Shown here in pieces: positions 54,438 through 63,277 of a stretch of DNA of 64,000 bases. The stretch's first letter is position 1. Each line of letters starts with the position of its first letter. The stretch covers positions 1,240,001 through 1,304,000 of the forward strand of contig NZ_JAAZUH010000001.1 in assembly GCF_013185915.1 (NCBI RefSeq), given 5' to 3'. The notes under the pieces are model-generated. The model saw nothing but the letters and a program-made list of their open reading frames with translations, was not told where the DNA came from and searched no databases. This DNA is from Stenotrophomonas bentonitica (GTDB taxonomy: Bacteria; Pseudomonadota; Gammaproteobacteria; Xanthomonadales; Xanthomonadaceae). A program made the position numbers and the translations under genes.

Positions 54438-56414
54438 GTGAACCACCGCCCGCTCCTGCTGGCCCTGGCTGTCGGTGCTGCCGCACTGACCCTGGCGGCC
54501 TGTCAGAAGGAACCGTCCCCGGCCGATGCGCCGGCCGCCGGCACCGCCGCGCCGACCGAAACCGCAGATCAGTTCATTGCCCGCGTCAACGCCGAGTACA
54601 AGGCCCTGTACCCGGAAATGACCTCGGCCCAGTGGCTGTCCTCGACCTACATCAATGACGATTCCGAGCGCGTGGCGGCCAAGGCCAACGAGCGCTGGCT
54701 GACCATCCTCAATGGCTGGATCGCCCAGGCCGGCACGTACGACGGCAAGCCGATGAGCGAGGACACCAAGCGCCAGATCCACCTGCTCAAGCTGATGACC
54801 GCCATGCCGGCCCCGCGCGACCCGGCCAAGCTGGGCGAGCTGACCCGCATCGCCAGCCGCATGGAAGGCGCCTACGGCTCGGGCAAGTACTGCACCGACG
54901 AAGCCAACCCGGCCACCTGCCGCCAGCTTGGCGACCTGGAGCAGGTGCTGGCCAGCAGCCGCGACTACGACAAGCAGCTTGAAGCCTGGCAGGGCTGGCA
55001 CGCCACCACCAAGCCGATGCGCGCCGATTACCAGCGCTTCGTCGGCCTGGTCAATGAGGGCGCGAAGGAAATGGGCTTCGCCGATGCCGGCCAGATGTGG
55101 CGCAGCGGCTACGACATGCCGGCCGAGCAGATCGGGCCGGAAACCGACCGCCTGTGGGAACAGGTCAAGCCGATGTACGAGCAGCTGCACTGCTATGCGC
55201 GTACCAAGCTGGACGGCACCTACGGCAAGGACAAGGCCGAAACCGAAGGCGGCCTGATCGCCGCGCACCTGCTCGGCAACATGTGGCAGCAGGACTGGTC
55301 GAACCTGTGGGACCAGCTGGAACCGTACCCGGGTGCGGGCAGCCTGGACATCACCGCCGCGCTGGAAAAGCAGTACCAGGCCAACCTGAGCGGCGCGCTG
55401 GCCAAGGCCGGCGGCAACGCCAATGTCGAGACGCTGTACAAGGCGCAGCGTGAGGCCGAACTGCGCACCGCCAAGCAGATGACCGAACGCGCACAGGACT
55501 TCTACGTGTCGCTGGGCATGCCGGCGCTGCCGAAGTCGTACTGGGACAAGACCCAGTTCATCAAGCCGCTGGACCGCGACGTGGTCTGCCACGCGAGCGC
55601 GTGGGACATGAACATGGACGGCGACGTGCGCACCAAGATGTGCATCAAGCCGAACGAAGAAAACTTCACCACGATCTACCACGAGCTGGGCCACATCTAT
55701 TACGACCTGGCCTACAACCCGCTGCCGCCGTTGTTCCAGGGCGGTGCCAACGATGGCTTCCATGAAGCGATCGGCGACACCATCGTGCTGGCGATGACCC
55801 CGCAGTACCTGAACTCGATCGGCCTGGTCGACAAGCCGCAGGAAAGCCGCGAAGCCACCATCAATGCGCAGATGCGCATGGCGCTCAGCGGCGTGTCGTT
55901 CCTGCCGTTCGGCCTGATGATCGACCGCTGGCGCTGGGGCGTGTTCGACGGTTCGATCACCCCGGACAACTACAACAAGGCGTGGTGGGACCTGAAGGCC
56001 AAGTACCAGGGCGTGGCCCCGGCCAGCGCGCGTGGCGAAGAGTTCTTCGACCCGGGCGCGAAGTACCACGTGCCGGGCAACACCCCGTACACGCGCTACT
56101 TCCTGGCGCGCATCCTGCAGTTCCAGTTCTACAAGGGCCTGTGCGACGCGGCCGGTTACAAGGGCCCGCTGCACCAGTGCAGCTTCTACGGCAACAAGGA
56201 AGCCGGCCAGAAGTTCTGGGCGATGCTGAGCAAGGGTGCCAGCCAGCCGTGGCAGGCGACGTTGAAGGAGATCACCGGCGGCGACAAGCTCGATGCCGGC
56301 CCGATGATCGAATACTTCACGCCGGTCAACGAGTGGCTGAAGCAGCAGAACCAGGGGCAGATGTGCGGGTGGCAGCCGCCGGCGGCTGCAGCGGCGGCGC
56401 CGAAGGCGCCGTAA
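54438..56414 (+). CDS. Peptidase M2, angiotensin-converting enzyme homologue (lipoprotein)
   Basis: The GTG start at 54438 is preceded by AAGGA at 54425-54429. The 658-residue protein has a lipoprotein signal (LAAC, C22) and an M2 domain with H415-E416-x-x-H419 and E443, spaced 24 residues from H419 as in ACE. It is a zinc dipeptidyl carboxypeptidase of the type characterised in Xanthomonas (XcACE). It is probably anchored in the periplasm or outer membrane. It appears monocistronic with a T-tailed terminator. Confidence 0.93.
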   Translation: MNHRPLLLALAVGAAALTLAACQKEPSPADAPAAGTAAPTETADQFIARVNAEYKALYPEMTSAQWLSSTYINDDSERVAAKANERWLTILNGWIAQAGTYDGKPMSEDTKRQIHLLKLMTAMPAPRDPAKLGELTRIASRMEGAYGSGKYCTDEANPATCRQLGDLEQVLASSRDYDKQLEAWQGWHATTKPMRADYQRFVGLVNEGAKEMGFADAGQMWRSGYDMPAEQIGPETDRLWEQVKPMYEQLHCYARTKLDGTYGKDKAETEGGLIAAHLLGNMWQQDWSNLWDQLEPYPGAGSLDITAALEKQYQANLSGALAKAGGNANVETLYKAQREAELRTAKQMTERAQDFYVSLGMPALPKSYWDKTQFIKPLDRDVVCHASAWDMNMDGDVRTKMCIKPNEENFTTIYHELGHIYYDLAYNPLPPLFQGGANDGFHEAIGDTIVLAMTPQYLNSIGLVDKPQESREATINAQMRMALSGVSFLPFGLMIDRWRWGVFDGSITPDNYNKAWWDLKAKYQGVAPASARGEEFFDPGAKYHVPGNTPYTRYFLARILQFQFYKGLCDAAGYKGPLHQCSFYGNKEAGQKFWAMLSKGASQPWQATLKEITGGDKLDAGPMIEYFTPVNEWLKQQNQGQMCGWQPPAAAAAAPKAP

Positions 56415-56420
56415 GATGGA

Positions 56421-56448
56421 AAAAGCCGGCTGAGAAGCCGGCTTTTTC
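56421..56448 (+). terminator. Rho-independent terminator after the M2 peptidase gene
   Basis: An 11-bp perfect stem (56421-56431 with 56436-56446), GAGA loop and a T-rich tail. Confidence 0.88.
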
Positions 56449-56460
56449 TTTGGGGATATG

Positions 56461-56520
56461 CAGCCACGCAGGGCGTGGCTCTACCCCAATTCGACGGTAG
56501 AGCCACGCCCTGCGTGGCTG
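56461..56520. repeat. Head-to-head pair of GTAG REP palindromes
   Basis: Two identical 25-bp palindromes in inverted orientation (56461-56485 and 56496-56520) with a 10-nt spacer. They are the cleanest example in the window of the GTAG..CCACGCCCTGCGTGG repeat. Confidence 0.85.
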
Positions 56521-56544
56521 AACCGCGCGGCCCTGCGCGGTGCG

Positions 56545-56931
56545 TCAGGATTTGGGTTTCAACGACGCGGCCAGCTCCGTCTTGAACTGCTCGAAATCCT
56601 TGCCTTCGGCCTTGGCTTCGGCGTGGGCGGCGTCCTTCAATGCGTCCGAATACACCAGGCGCACGGGCGTGCCCTGGCGTTCGTGCAGTTCGGCGGCCTG
56701 CATGATCAGCGCCAGCACACGGGCGGCACTGGGGGTCTGGCCGGCAATACGGCCGTCCATGCCCAGCACCCACTCACCATCCCGTCGCACCACGCCGGCC
56801 AGCAGCGTGCGTTGCTGGTCGCGCAGTTCGGCATGCGGTTCCACCGGCGAGGCATGCGCCTTTTCACGGTTGGCTTCTTCGATTTCGCGGCGCCGGCGCA
56901 GGTCACGGCGCAGTTTGGAGGTGGTCGACAT
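56545..56931 (-). CDS. Conserved hypothetical protein (128 aa)
   Basis: The 128-residue protein starts with a very basic, helical segment (KLRRDLRRRREIEEANREKAH) followed by a mixed domain with GVVRRDGEWVLGMDGRIAGQ (beta hairpin pattern) and a helical C-terminus. It has no signal peptide. I do not recognise a family. It is a single gene between GTAG repeats and the efflux gene. Confidence 0.7.
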   Translation of the reverse strand: MSTTSKLRRDLRRRREIEEANREKAHASPVEPHAELRDQQRTLLAGVVRRDGEWVLGMDGRIAGQTPSAARVLALIMQAAELHERQGTPVRLVYSDALKDAAHAEAKAEGKDFEQFKTELAASLKPKS

Positions 56932-56981
56932 CAGGGGGACTTCCGGACTGCATCAATGGGGACAGAATAGCGCACGGGGGC

Positions 56982-58205
56982 TCAGGCCACGCTCGCCGCC
57001 GCCTCGCGCCGGCGTTCACAGCGACGCTCCCAGAACCAGAAGCTGGCGCCGATGGCGAAGAAGCCGGCGTAGCCCAGCGCCAGGTGCAGCGGCGTGCCGC
57101 TGAGCAGCGGCGAGGCCACCCCGGCCACCACGGTGTTGATCATCAGCTGGATGAACATCTGCATGGAGGAGGCCAGCCCGCGCTGGTGCGGGTACATGTC
57201 CAGCACGGCCAGCGCCAGGATCGGGAAGATCAGCGCCATGCCCACGCCACCGATGAAGATCGGCAGCACCGCCCACGGCAGTGCGATCTGCCCAACCGCC
57301 AGCACATAGGCCAGGTTGACCAGCGCCGACACCGCACACAGGCTGAAGCCGATGCCCACCTGGCGCTGCGCGGTCATCCGCCCGGCCATGCGCCCGGACA
57401 GGAACGAGCCCATGGTCATGCCACCGATGGTGGGAATGAACAGCCACGCAAACCCGCCCTGCCCCAGCTGCAGGTGCTGCATCACGAACACCGGCGCCGA
57501 AGCGATGTACAGGAAGATACCGGAGAAGTTGAAGGCGCCGGCCGCCGCCAGCCGCAGCAGGCGCGGGTTCGTGCCCATCTGCAGGTAGCTGCGCAGCAGC
57601 GCGCCGGTGGACAGCGGCGTGCGCGCTTCCACCGGGTGGGTTTCCGGCAGCCACTTGCCGGTGGCGGCCAGCAGCACCAGCGCGAATGCCACCAGGAACC
57701 AGAAGATCAGCGGCCAGTCGCCGCCGCCGAGCAGGATCCAGCCGCCGATGATCGGCGCGATCGCCGGGGCGATGCCGAAGATCATCGAGACCTGGCTCAT
57801 CAGCCGCTGCGCGTCGGCACCGTGGTACAGGTCGCGGATCACTGCACGGCCGACGATCACGCCGACGCCGGCGGTGACGCCCTGCAGCGCGCGGAACACC
57901 AGCAGCGTGGTCAGGTCGCGTGACAGCGCGCAGCCGATGGAGGCGGCAATGAACAGCACCAGCCCGCCCAGGATCACCCGGCGCCGCCCGAACGCGTCCG
58001 ACAGCGGGCCGTGCGCCAGGCTCATCAGGCCGTAGAACAGCAGGTACACGCTCACGGTCTGCTGCACCGCCACCTGGTCGACCTGCATGCGCTCGCCGAG
58101 CAGCAGGAACGCCGGGAAAATGGTGTCGATCGAGAACGGACCGAACATGGCCAGGCCGGCAAGCAGCAGGGCCAGGCGGCGGGTGGAGGGCGAGGCGGCG
58201 GTCAT
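56982..58205 (-). CDS. MFS multidrug efflux transporter, Bcr/CflA type
   Basis: From ATG 58205 the 407-residue protein has 12 membrane helices and the Bcr/CflA pattern: [16 protein letters not shown] near the N-terminus, then [17 protein letters not shown] (MFS motif A, about 65-80) and [15 protein letters not shown]. These drug/proton antiporters export bicyclomycin, chloramphenicol or other compounds, so the substrate is unknown. It is divergent from gcvP. Confidence 0.88.
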   Translation of the reverse strand: MTAASPSTRRLALLLAGLAMFGPFSIDTIFPAFLLLGERMQVDQVAVQQTVSVYLLFYGLMSLAHGPLSDAFGRRRVILGGLVLFIAASIGCALSRDLTTLLVFRALQGVTAGVGVIVGRAVIRDLYHGADAQRLMSQVSMIFGIAPAIAPIIGGWILLGGGDWPLIFWFLVAFALVLLAATGKWLPETHPVEARTPLSTGALLRSYLQMGTNPRLLRLAAAGAFNFSGIFLYIASAPVFVMQHLQLGQGGFAWLFIPTIGGMTMGSFLSGRMAGRMTAQRQVGIGFSLCAVSALVNLAYVLAVGQIALPWAVLPIFIGGVGMALIFPILALAVLDMYPHQRGLASSMQMFIQLMINTVVAGVASPLLSGTPLHLALGYAGFFAIGASFWFWERRCERRREAAASVA

Positions 58206-58413
58206 CGGGGCTTCCGTGTGCGGCGTGCGCGAACGCACGCAGGGCGCCGGGCCGCAATGCGGTGGCGCCTGATGAATACGAGGATCAGGCCATGATAGGC
58301 CGTCCGCCTGCCTGGCACCATGCCCGGGCGCCGGTTACGGCCCTGTCCGCACCCCCTGTTCATGTGCCGGACGGCCGCTGCGGGACGGGTCGCTGGGCTA
58401 TAATCGCCGGGCT
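58206..58413. promoter_or_regulatory. Divergent region with -10 of the gcvP transcript
   Basis: A perfect TATAAT lies at 58399-58404, about 10-15 nt before the riboswitch fold begins. No good -35 was found at 17 nt (GC-rich), so the promoter may need an activator. The rest of the stretch holds no gene. Confidence 0.5.
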
Positions 58414-58415
58414 AC

Positions 58416-58598
58416 ATGGTGGGAGAAGCGGCGCGTGGTACAGCGCCCGCTGCCGAAGGCGCAACGCCCGTAATCGCTCAGGCCCGATACCACCCGCACC
58501 AAAACTCTGGAGAGACCGGCCAGTGCCGGCGCCGAAGGGGCACGAAGCGCGCAGATGCGTACTTCCAAACTCTCAGGCAAAAGGACAGAGGGGCACCC
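58416..58598 (+). ncRNA. Tandem glycine riboswitch in the gcvP leader
   Basis: Two glycine aptamers stand in tandem. Aptamer 1 (about 58416-58496) has closing stem GGTGG/CCACC and the conserved GCCGAAGGCGCAAC and GCTCAGG elements. Aptamer 2 (about 58500-58598) has stem CTCTG/CAGAG (58505-58509 with 58586-58590), GCCGAAGGGGC and CTCAGGCAAAAGGACAG. It lies 96 nt before gcvP. Glycine binding is known to switch on glycine cleavage genes. The expression platform is not obvious between 58599 and 58693. Confidence 0.92.
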
Positions 58599-58693
58599 AG
58601 GAAGACCGCGAGGTCCGGTGGTTCGTTGTCGTTTTCGACACGCCCGGCCCCAGGGCTTCCGAACGTGCGTGCCCACTCTTTTGGATGCCAGCC

Positions 58694-61564
58694 ATGTCCC
58701 AGAACACCCCTACCCTGCGCGAGCTTGAACACCACAACGCGTTCGTCGAACGCCACATCGGCCCGAACGACGCCGAAATCGCGCAGATGCTCGACGTGGT
58801 CGGCCACGCCTCGCTGGACGCCCTGACCGACGCCATCGTGCCGGCCGGGATCAAGTCGCCGGCCCCGCTGGCGCTGCCCGACTCGCTGACCGAAGTGGAA
58901 GCGCTGGCCAAGATCCGCGCCATTGCCGACAAGAACCAGGTGTTCCGCACCTTCATCGGCCAGGGCTACTACGGCACCCACACCCCGAACGTGATCCTGC
59001 GCAACGTGCTGGAAAACCCGGCGTGGTACACCGCCTACACCCCGTACCAGGCCGAGATCTCGCAGGGCCGCATGGAAGCGCTGATCAACTTCCAGACCCT
59101 GTGCGCGGACCTTACCGGCATGGAGATCGCCAACGCCTCGCTGCTGGACGAAGCCACCGCCGCCGCCGAAGCGATGACCCTGGCCAAGCGTTCGGCCAAG
59201 AGCAAGTCCGACACCTTCTTCGTGCATGACGCCGTGCACCCGCAGACGCTGGAACTGCTGCGCACCCGCGCCGAGCCGCTGGGCATCGTGCTGCGCGTGG
59301 GCACCCCGGCCGAAGCGCTGGAAGCCGACTCCTACGGCGTGCTGCTGCAGTACCCGGACACCTTCGGCCACGTGGGCGACTACAAGGCCCTGGCCGACGC
59401 CGTGCACGCACGTGGCGGCCTGGTCGCCGTGGCCACCGACCTGCTGGCGCTGACCCTGATCGCCGCCCCCGGCGAATGGGGCGCGGACATCGTGGTCGGC
59501 AACAGCCAGCGCTTCGGCGTGCCGTTCGGCTTCGGTGGCCCGCACGCCGCCTTCATGGCCTGCCGCGACGCCTACAAGCGTTCGATGCCGGGCCGCCTGA
59601 TCGGCGTCTCCATCGACGCCCAGGGCAACCCGGCCTACCGCCTCACCCTGCAGACCCGCGAACAGCACATCCGCCGCGAGAAGGCCACCTCCAACATCTG
59701 CACCGCGCAGGTGCTGCTGGCGGTGATGGCCTCGATGTACGCCGTGTACCACGGCCCGGACGGCCTGACCCGCATCGCCCGTCGCACCCACCGCCTGGCC
59801 GCGATCCTGGCTGCCGCGCTGCGTGCTGCCGGGGTCAACGTGGGCGAGCACTTCTTCGACACCCTGCACGTCAAGGACATCGACGCCAAGGCGATCCACG
59901 CCAAGGCCGCCGCCGCCCGCATCAACCTGCGCGCGATCGACAGCGAAGCCGTCGGCATCAGCCTGGACGAAACCACCACCCGCGCCGACATCGTCGCGCT
60001 GGGCCAGCTGTTCGGCGCCACGGTGGACGTGGATGCACTGGACACCGCCACCGCCGACGCGCTGCCGCCGGGCCTGGTGCGCACCAGCGCGTTCCTGACC
60101 CACCCGGTGTTCAACACCCACCACAGCGAACACGAGCTGCTGCGTTACCTGCGCTCGCTGGCCGACAAGGACCTGGCGATGGATCGCACCATGATCCCGC
60201 TGGGCAGCTGCACCATGAAGCTCAACGCCACCGCCGAGATGATCCCGGTGACCTGGCCGGAGTTCGCCAACATCCACCCGCTGGCCCCGGCCGACCAGGC
60301 CACCGGCTACACCCAGCTGATCGACGGGCTGGAAGCGATGCTGGTGGAATGCACCGGTTACGACGCGGTGAGCCTGCAGCCGAACTCCGGCGCGCAGGGC
60401 GAATACGCCGGCCTGCTGGCGATCCGCGCCTACCACCGCTCGCGCGGTGAAGCGCACCGCGACATCTGCCTGATCCCGGACTCGGCACACGGCACCAACC
60501 CGGCCTCCGCACAGATGTGCGGCATGAAGGTGGTGGTGACCAAGACCGACGCCAACGGCAACGTCGACGTGGAAGACATCCGCATCAACGCGGAGAAGTA
60601 CAGCGACCGCCTGGCCGCGCTGATGGTCACCTACCCGTCCACGCATGGCGTGTTCGAGGAAGAGATCATCGAAATCTGCGAGATCGTGCACAAGCACGGT
60701 GGCCAGGTGTACACCGACGGCGCCAACATGAACGCCCTGGTCGGCGTGGCCAAGCCCGGCAAGTGGGGCTCGGACGTGTCGCACCTGAACCTGCACAAGA
60801 CCTTCTGCATTCCGCACGGCGGCGGCGGCCCGGGCGTCGGCCCGTGCGCCGTGAAGTCGCACCTGGCGCCGTTCCTGCCGAAGGTGCTGGGTGGCGAAGG
60901 CGACGTCGGCATGGTCAGCGCGGCCAGCTTCGGCAGCGCCTCGATCCTGCCGATCAGCTGGATGTACATCACCCTGATGGGCAGCGCCGGCCTGCGCAAG
61001 GCGACCCAGGTCGCCCTGCTCAACGCCAACTACATCGCCAAGCGCCTGGCCCCGTACTACAAGACCCTGTACACCGGTCGCAACGGGCTGGTGGCGCATG
61101 AGTGCATCCTCGACGTGCGTCCGCTGGAGAAGACCTCCGGCGTGGTCGCCGAAGACGTCGCCAAGCGCCTGATCGACTTCGGCTTCCACGCCCCGACCCT
61201 GAGCTTCCCGGTCGCCGGCACGCTGATGGTGGAGCCGACCGAAAGCGAATCGCTGCACGAGCTGGACCGCTTCATCAACGCGATGATCCAGATCCGCGAA
61301 GAAATCGCCGCGATCGAAGACGGCCGCCTGGACCGCGAAGACAACCCGCTCAAGCACGCTCCGCACACCGCCACTGCCGTCTCGGGCAGCGAGTGGGGCC
61401 ACGCCTACCCGCGCGAGCTGGCCGCCTTCCCGCTGGCCAGCCTGCGCCAGCAGAAGTATTGGCCGCCGGTGGCGCGCGTGGACAACGTGTACGGCGACAA
61501 GAACGTGATGTGCGCCTGCATCCCGATCGACGCGTACAAGGAAGATGAGGGCGTGGAGGTCTAA
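58694..61564 (+). CDS. gcvP: Glycine dehydrogenase (decarboxylating), P protein
   Basis: The 956-residue protein is the fused P1-P2 form. The PLP lysine is K702 in [18 protein letters not shown], and the glycine-rich loop follows it. The N-terminal half has [18 protein letters not shown] and the [14 protein letters not shown] segment. It releases CO2 from glycine and transfers the aminomethyl group to lipoyl-GcvH. gcvT and gcvH are not adjacent, so they are encoded elsewhere. Expression is governed by the tandem glycine riboswitch. Confidence 0.96.
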   Translation: MSQNTPTLRELEHHNAFVERHIGPNDAEIAQMLDVVGHASLDALTDAIVPAGIKSPAPLALPDSLTEVEALAKIRAIADKNQVFRTFIGQGYYGTHTPNVILRNVLENPAWYTAYTPYQAEISQGRMEALINFQTLCADLTGMEIANASLLDEATAAAEAMTLAKRSAKSKSDTFFVHDAVHPQTLELLRTRAEPLGIVLRVGTPAEALEADSYGVLLQYPDTFGHVGDYKALADAVHARGGLVAVATDLLALTLIAAPGEWGADIVVGNSQRFGVPFGFGGPHAAFMACRDAYKRSMPGRLIGVSIDAQGNPAYRLTLQTREQHIRREKATSNICTAQVLLAVMASMYAVYHGPDGLTRIARRTHRLAAILAAALRAAGVNVGEHFFDTLHVKDIDAKAIHAKAAAARINLRAIDSEAVGISLDETTTRADIVALGQLFGATVDVDALDTATADALPPGLVRTSAFLTHPVFNTHHSEHELLRYLRSLADKDLAMDRTMIPLGSCTMKLNATAEMIPVTWPEFANIHPLAPADQATGYTQLIDGLEAMLVECTGYDAVSLQPNSGAQGEYAGLLAIRAYHRSRGEAHRDICLIPDSAHGTNPASAQMCGMKVVVTKTDANGNVDVEDIRINAEKYSDRLAALMVTYPSTHGVFEEEIIEICEIVHKHGGQVYTDGANMNALVGVAKPGKWGSDVSHLNLHKTFCIPHGGGGPGVGPCAVKSHLAPFLPKVLGGEGDVGMVSAASFGSASILPISWMYITLMGSAGLRKATQVALLNANYIAKRLAPYYKTLYTGRNGLVAHECILDVRPLEKTSGVVAEDVAKRLIDFGFHAPTLSFPVAGTLMVEPTESESLHELDRFINAMIQIREEIAAIEDGRLDREDNPLKHAPHTATAVSGSEWGHAYPRELAAFPLASLRQQKYWPPVARVDNVYGDKNVMCACIPIDAYKEDEGVEV

Positions 61565-61585
61565 GACCTCACCGCTGGAAACGAC

Positions 61586-61614
61586 AACGGCCCGCGCAAG
61601 CGGGCCGTTTTTGT
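61586..61614 (+). terminator. Rho-independent terminator of gcvP
   Basis: A 10-bp stem (61586-61595 with 61600-61609), GCAA loop and five T residues. Confidence 0.88.
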
Positions 61615-61674
61615 TTCAACCGTGCCTGCATTGTCGGACTGATCGGATGACGTGCAGGGGTCGGTAGGAGAATC

Positions 61675-61719
61675 ATGAAAGTTATGGATCTGCTTTTGAT
61701 CGAGCATGCCGGGGTTTGA
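61675..61719 (+). CDS. Possible 14-residue upstream ORF
   Basis: AGGAG at 61666-61670 lies 4 nt before this ATG, the best ribosome binding site near the following gene. The 14-codon frame ends (TGA) 11 nt inside the long gene that begins at 61706. It may be a leader peptide for coupled translation or a relic of an altered start. No function can be assigned. Confidence 0.4.
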   Translation: MKVMDLLLIEHAGV

Positions 61720-63217
61720 GCACCTCTCCCACTCTCGATCCCTGCACATGAAAATTGACGCAAACAACCCAATCATTCAGAAGGCAATCCACACCGGGCG
61801 CCCCAACCTTCGCCGATCGCTCAGCCTGTCCTCGCTGACCAACATGTCGCACCCCTGTCCGGATGCTGCCGTGATCCAACGTCAAAAGCATGCACCGGCA
61901 CTGGACAATGCTACCGAAGCCCCGCCTGCCAAACGCCCCCTACTCGACAATGATCGGGCAAAGCGCATGCAGGCAGCACCGACCGTCCCCATCGCACTGA
62001 AATTGAATGGCCGGTGGCTGAAGAACACGGGGGAAGGCAAGACAGCTAACAAATACCGCCCGATAGCCGTGTTGTTCCATCAGAAGCCCGGGCACCAGGA
62101 GGCCATCAAACGCATCCTGGACCGTCGAGTGGCCATCTGCCATGACTTGGCCGCGCAGAGTTCAGGCTCAAGCAACTGCAGCTGGCTGTCATTCGTGCGC
62201 CCGCCGGAGCACTCCGAGCGACATCTAGGCTCCCATACAGTTCCGGCCCTGGTCCTCACGTCCGGAAGCGCCGGCAAGATTGCGGAGGAGCTGAAACGGA
62301 ACCACGAGCTTGCCTGGCACCCGGCCAACATGCGCAATGAGCCGGTCTATCTTGTCCTGCACAAGGCAGAACTCTCCCACTATCAGGATTCATTGCGCGA
62401 CGCGCTATCCACCTACAAGAACCTCCACCTTGTGGGCTGGGACGGGGGCGAGCTGACCGGTTTCGGAGCAGCCCGAGCGGCGGCGCTGGCCTTTGCTGAC
62501 AGTCTCTCCTACAGCCCAGACCGAATCATCATGATGGATCATGACGTCGTGCTGACCAACGACACCCGCCCGACCAACCCTCGCGTGACGCAACGCGTGG
62601 AATCACTCCACCAAAGCACGGGCAAGCGAATCGTCGGGTACGGAACGGGCTACGGGCAACGATCTTCAGCCGTGCCCCGGACAGCCGGGGTGGTCGACCA
62701 TGCGCTTGGAAAGCCCAAGGCGACCCAGCTGATCACCCCTACCCAGCAGTTCGTCTCCATCAAGGCCCCCTTCCGCGACCTCGACTCAGCACCTGATGGT
62801 TTGTATCCCCCCTACATGGTGTCCGGCAACGAAGACCATGTAATGACCATGAGCCAAGGGATCATGGGTGAAGAAAAAAATACCACCATCACGCGCCACA
62901 GGATCTCAAAGAAGACACTCGAAGGAACGGAATCACACCCCAACCTCTACGGGTCAGAACTGCGCCCCAGAACACTCGAACAGCTTTTTGAATCTGAAAA
63001 GGACACCCCAGTAGAGTTCGAGCATCAGACCATGACGCTTGAGGCCCTTGTCACGTTGTTTGCCGAGCGCGGCTGGATCGAGTCGCACCCGAGTCCAGAG
63101 TCACACCAGCTCTCATCGCTGATCATCGAGAAGATAATCATCAAGCTGCTGAGCAATGATGCAGACCCCATGCAGAGGCCAGAGGCGATTTTCAACGTAA
63201 CGCGCGGCCAACGTTAA
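61706..63217 (+). CDS. Glycosyltransferase-like protein of unknown function, atypical composition
   Basis: The product has 503 residues from ATG 61706; the alternative ATG at 61748 would start it at MKIDANNP. The first 90 residues are polar and Ser/Pro-rich, like the disordered N-terminus of exported effectors, with no signal peptide. A domain follows whose GFGAARAAALAFADSL and MMDHDVVLT (D-x-D, about 272-280) elements recall GT-A glycosyltransferases; NEDHVM occurs later (about 375). Codon use is more A-rich and less GC-biased than the neighbours. It stands alone between two terminators. No family is recognised with confidence. Confidence 0.6.
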   Translation: MPGFEHLSHSRSLHMKIDANNPIIQKAIHTGRPNLRRSLSLSSLTNMSHPCPDAAVIQRQKHAPALDNATEAPPAKRPLLDNDRAKRMQAAPTVPIALKLNGRWLKNTGEGKTANKYRPIAVLFHQKPGHQEAIKRILDRRVAICHDLAAQSSGSSNCSWLSFVRPPEHSERHLGSHTVPALVLTSGSAGKIAEELKRNHELAWHPANMRNEPVYLVLHKAELSHYQDSLRDALSTYKNLHLVGWDGGELTGFGAARAAALAFADSLSYSPDRIIMMDHDVVLTNDTRPTNPRVTQRVESLHQSTGKRIVGYGTGYGQRSSAVPRTAGVVDHALGKPKATQLITPTQQFVSIKAPFRDLDSAPDGLYPPYMVSGNEDHVMTMSQGIMGEEKNTTITRHRISKKTLEGTESHPNLYGSELRPRTLEQLFESEKDTPVEFEHQTMTLEALVTLFAERGWIESHPSPESHQLSSLIIEKIIIKLLSNDADPMQRPEAIFNVTRGQR

Positions 63218-63224
63218 ACGCATA

Positions 63225-63250
63225 CGGCCCGCTTTCGCGGGCCGCATCTT
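63225..63250 (+). terminator. Terminator after the glycosyltransferase-like gene
   Basis: An 8-bp stem (63225-63232 with 63237-63244), TTTC loop and an interrupted T tail (CATCTTTT). Confidence 0.7.
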
Positions 63251-63277
63251 TTCAGCGACTCTTCTCACGAACCGGCA

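Noticed and set aside
58478..61402. A 974-codon open frame antisense to gcvP
   Set aside because: It is a shadow of the strongly codon-biased gcvP in GC-rich DNA. It has no ribosome binding site or family motif.
61616..61705. Looked for a plant-inducible promoter box upstream of the effector-like gene
   Set aside because: No pair of TTCG-type boxes at the required spacing was seen.
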